From assembly GCA_029861675.1 (NCBI GenBank), contig JAOTYV010000227.1, positions 1-8,195 of the forward strand: a DNA stretch of 8,195 nucleotides, given 5' to 3'. This DNA is from Alphaproteobacteria bacterium (GTDB lineage Bacteria; Pseudomonadota; Alphaproteobacteria; UBA8366). Positions 6,499-8,195 of this stretch are shown here, one piece after another; positions within the stretch are counted from its first letter, which is position 1; each line of letters opens with the position of its first letter. The notes under the pieces were generated by a model. It was given only the letters and a program-made list of their open reading frames with translations, had not been told where the DNA came from and did not search any database. The position numbers were made by a program, and so were the translations under genes.

Positions 6499-7599
6499 AT
6501 GCGTAAATTGCTAGTCACCGCAGCGGTTGTCGGTTTCGCGTTCAGCGCGACCGCGGCGAACGCCGATCTCAAGATTGCCGTTGTCGGTCCCATGACCGGG
6601 CAGTATGCGTCCTTCGGCGCGCAAATGAAGGCTGGCGCCGAGCAGGCGGTCGCCGACCTCAACGCGAAGGGCGGCGTGATGGGCCAAAAAATCGAATTGC
6701 TCATCGGCGACGATGCCTGCGACCCGAAACAGGCGGTCGCCGTCGCCAACCAGATGGTCGGCAAGGGCGTTGTCTTGATTGCCGGTCATTTTTGTTCCGG
6801 CTCTTCGATTCCCGCCTCCAAGGTCTATGAGGAAGAGGGCGTGCTGCAGATTTCGCCGGCCTCGACCAATCCGAAATTGACCGAGGAAGGCGGCGATAAC
6901 GTCTTCCGCGTCTGCGGCCGGGACGATCAACAGGGCGATATCGCCGGCAAGTTTCTCGCCAAACATTTCAAGGGCAAGAAAATCGCCATCGTCCACGACA
7001 AGACCGCCTACGGCAAAGGGCTTGCTGACGAAACGCTCAAATCGCTCAAGCGCCAAGGCATGAAAAACGCGATGTACGAAGCCTACACGGCGGGCGAGAA
7101 AGACTATTCGGCGCTGGTTTCAAAATTGAAGGGATCGGCCATCGACGTGCTCTATGTCGGCGGCTACCACACCGAAGCTGGGCTCATGGCCCGTCAGATG
7201 CGGGGACAGGGCATGAAAACCCGCCTGGTCTCCGGCGACGCGCTGGTCACCAACGAATTCTGGGATATCACGGGCAGGGCCGGCGAGGGCACGCTGATGA
7301 CGTTCAGCCCGGACCCGCGCAAGAATCCGGCGGCATCCGGCGTCGTCAAAAAATTCCGCGCCAAAAAGATCGAGCCGGAAGGCTACGTGCTATACACCTA
7401 TGGCGCCATTCAGGCGTGGAAGGCTGCGGTCGAGAAAGCCAAGGGAACAAATCTCAACAAGGTCATCAAAAACCTGCGGGGGATGAAGTTCAATACGGTT
7501 CTCGGCACGATTGGTTTCGACAAGAAGGGCGATGTCACGGCCCCGGGCTACGTAATGTATGAATGGAAGAACGGTAAATACGACTACTACAAAAACTGA
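6499..7599 (+). CDS. Periplasmic branched-chain amino acid-binding protein (LivJ/LivK family)
   Basis: This 366-residue protein is the substrate-capture subunit of the importer. A signal peptide (MRKLLVTAAVVGFAFSATAA) ends at ANA|D, so the mature protein starts near Asp23 and works in the periplasm. The body is a type I periplasmic-binding fold opening with KIAVVGPMTGQYASFG and aligns without gaps, from memory, to E. coli LIV-BP across the ligand region: Cys74 and Cys99 match its disulfide, and Ser100, Thr123 and Tyr223 match ligand contacts. The position of its Glu226 is Asp247 here, in SGDALVTNEFW, which keeps the acidic charge for the amino group. Leucine, isoleucine or valine is the likely ligand, but close relatives bind other amino acids or amides. 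ATG 6499 follows AGGAG (6484-6488) by ten bases. It lies 168 bases after the small membrane gene and ends before a strong terminator. Confidence 0.95.
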   Translation: MRKLLVTAAVVGFAFSATAANADLKIAVVGPMTGQYASFGAQMKAGAEQAVADLNAKGGVMGQKIELLIGDDACDPKQAVAVANQMVGKGVVLIAGHFCSGSSIPASKVYEEEGVLQISPASTNPKLTEEGGDNVFRVCGRDDQQGDIAGKFLAKHFKGKKIAIVHDKTAYGKGLADETLKSLKRQGMKNAMYEAYTAGEKDYSALVSKLKGSAIDVLYVGGYHTEAGLMARQMRGQGMKTRLVSGDALVTNEFWDITGRAGEGTLMTFSPDPRKNPAASGVVKKFRAKKIEPEGYVLYTYGAIQAWKAAVEKAKGTNLNKVIKNLRGMKFNTVLGTIGFDKKGDVTAPGYVMYEWKNGKYDYYKN

Positions 7600-7617
7600 C
7601 CCGGTGAATTGCGACGG

Positions 7618-7650
7618 CCCGGTCCGGCGACGCACGCCGGGCCGGGTTTC
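7618..7650 (+). terminator. Rho-independent-type terminator after the binding-protein gene
   Basis: Arms CCCGGTCCGGCG (7618-7629) and CGCCGGGCCGGG (7635-7646) form a 12-pair stem with one G-U wobble and a five-base loop ACGCA, followed by TTTC. It lies 18 bases after the stop codon. The T tract is short, but the stem is very strong. It marks the end of the liv transcription unit and separates it from the transglycosylase gene. Confidence 0.78.
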
Positions 7651-7671
7651 TGCACTCTTGGGGGGGATTTG

Positions 7672-8195
7672 ATGCCTCGTATCGAGGCTGTTTTTCTAAC
7701 AGCAACTTTGTTGATTTCGCTCGGCTGCCACGACGCCTATGCGCAGGCTGCGGCCGCGACATCGGATGCCGCGCCGGCCACCGAAGCGTCGAAAGACGCG
7801 GCGGCCGCCGATCCGGATGAAGCGTTCCAGAAATGGCTTGCCGAACTGCGGACCGAAGCCCGCGCCAAGGGCGTGTCCGAGGCAACGCTGGACATCGCAT
7901 TGCGCGACGTCACGCTGATCGAAAAGGTCATCAAGCTCGACCGGCGGCAACCGGAATTCACCCAGACATTTTGGCGATATCTCGATCTTCGCGTCAACGA
8001 CAGACGCATCGCGCGCGGGCGGAAGCTGCTCAAAAAACACCGCAAACTGCTGAATTCCGTTTGGAAAAAATACGGCGTGCAGCCACGCTTTCTGGTTTCG
8101 TTTTGGGGATTGGAGAGCAATTTCGGCGATCACTTCGGCGGATATCCGGTGGTACAGGCCCTGGTGACACTCGCCTATGACCCGCGGCGCGCCCG
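7672..8195 (+). CDS. Lytic murein transglycosylase (MltB/SLT_2-like), C-terminus cut by window edge
   Basis: The visible 174 residues begin at ATG 7672, preceded by a G-rich GGGGGGA site. A hydrophobic leader (about residues 5-18) is followed by an Ala-rich linker to about residue 48. Cleavage after AYA at residue 24 is plausible; Cys19 in SLGC is a weak lipobox, so a lipoprotein form as in E. coli MltB cannot be excluded. The catalytic domain starts near FQKWLAELRTEARAKGVSE (52-70) and includes KLDRRQPEFTQTFWRYLD (88-105), ARGRKLLKKH (114-123) and FWGLESNFG (144-152). Glu148 matches the catalytic acid of the family, which cleaves the MurNAc-GlcNAc bond of peptidoglycan with formation of anhydroMurNAc in the periplasm. 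The terminator just upstream and the lack of a functional link indicate a unit separate from the liv genes. The usual full length is about 400 residues or more, so over half lies outside. Confidence 0.93.
   Translation, partial: MPRIEAVFLTATLLISLGCHDAYAQAAAATSDAAPATEASKDAAAADPDEAFQKWLAELRTEARAKGVSEATLDIALRDVTLIEKVIKLDRRQPEFTQTFWRYLDLRVNDRRIARGRKLLKKHRKLLNSVWKKYGVQPRFLVSFWGLESNFGDHFGGYPVVQALVTLAYDPRRA

Noticed and set aside
6392..6514. Short forward open frame with an ATG at 6392 overlapping the start of the binding-protein gene
   Set aside because: It has no good ribosome site and no protein-like features, and lies in a probable promoter and leader region; a regulatory leader peptide is possible but unsupported.

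Overview
The window looks like chromosomal DNA from a GC-rich alphaproteobacterium, perhaps Rhodospirillales- or Rhizobiales-like. This rests on base composition and on protein style remembered from those groups (LivG with the ERMEGYRIAQKAGVARTF segment, a DUF6867-like small membrane protein after LivF, a MltB-type transglycosylase); no search was run. I see no mobile element, CRISPR array, tRNA or rRNA.

Layout. Positions 1-1847 hold a leftward pair: a class III (CaiB/BaiF) CoA-transferase followed by a crotonase-fold protein cut by the window edge. A 233-base divergent spacer (1848-2080) with several short inverted repeats separates them from a rightward branched-chain amino acid (HAAT/LIV) ABC transporter cassette: livH permease (2081-2995), livM permease (2999-4333), livG ATPase (4333-5223), livF ATPase (5242-5964), a 110-residue membrane protein (5998-6330), then, after a 168-base AT-richer spacer, the periplasmic binding protein (6499-7599). 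A strong hairpin at 7618-7646 ends this block. A new rightward gene, a lytic murein transglycosylase cut by the right edge, starts at 7672.

How the genes work together. The binding protein captures a branched-chain or related amino acid in the periplasm and delivers it to the LivH-LivM channel, which LivG and LivF drive with ATP. Genes livH to livF are tightly packed, with a 3-base gap, a TGATG overlap and an 18-base gap, so translational coupling is likely. The leftward CoA-transferase and crotonase may process acyl-CoAs, possibly from amino acid breakdown, but that link rests only on adjacency.

The transport cassette itself is a known type. The points most worth a second look are: the small membrane gene, whose reading frame has no ATG, GTG or TTG near its strong Shine-Dalgarno site and appears to start at ATC; the crotonase homologue, which lacks both catalytic glutamates of classical enoyl-CoA hydratases; and the repeat-rich spacers that may carry operators. 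I did not find convincing evidence of a wholly new system.
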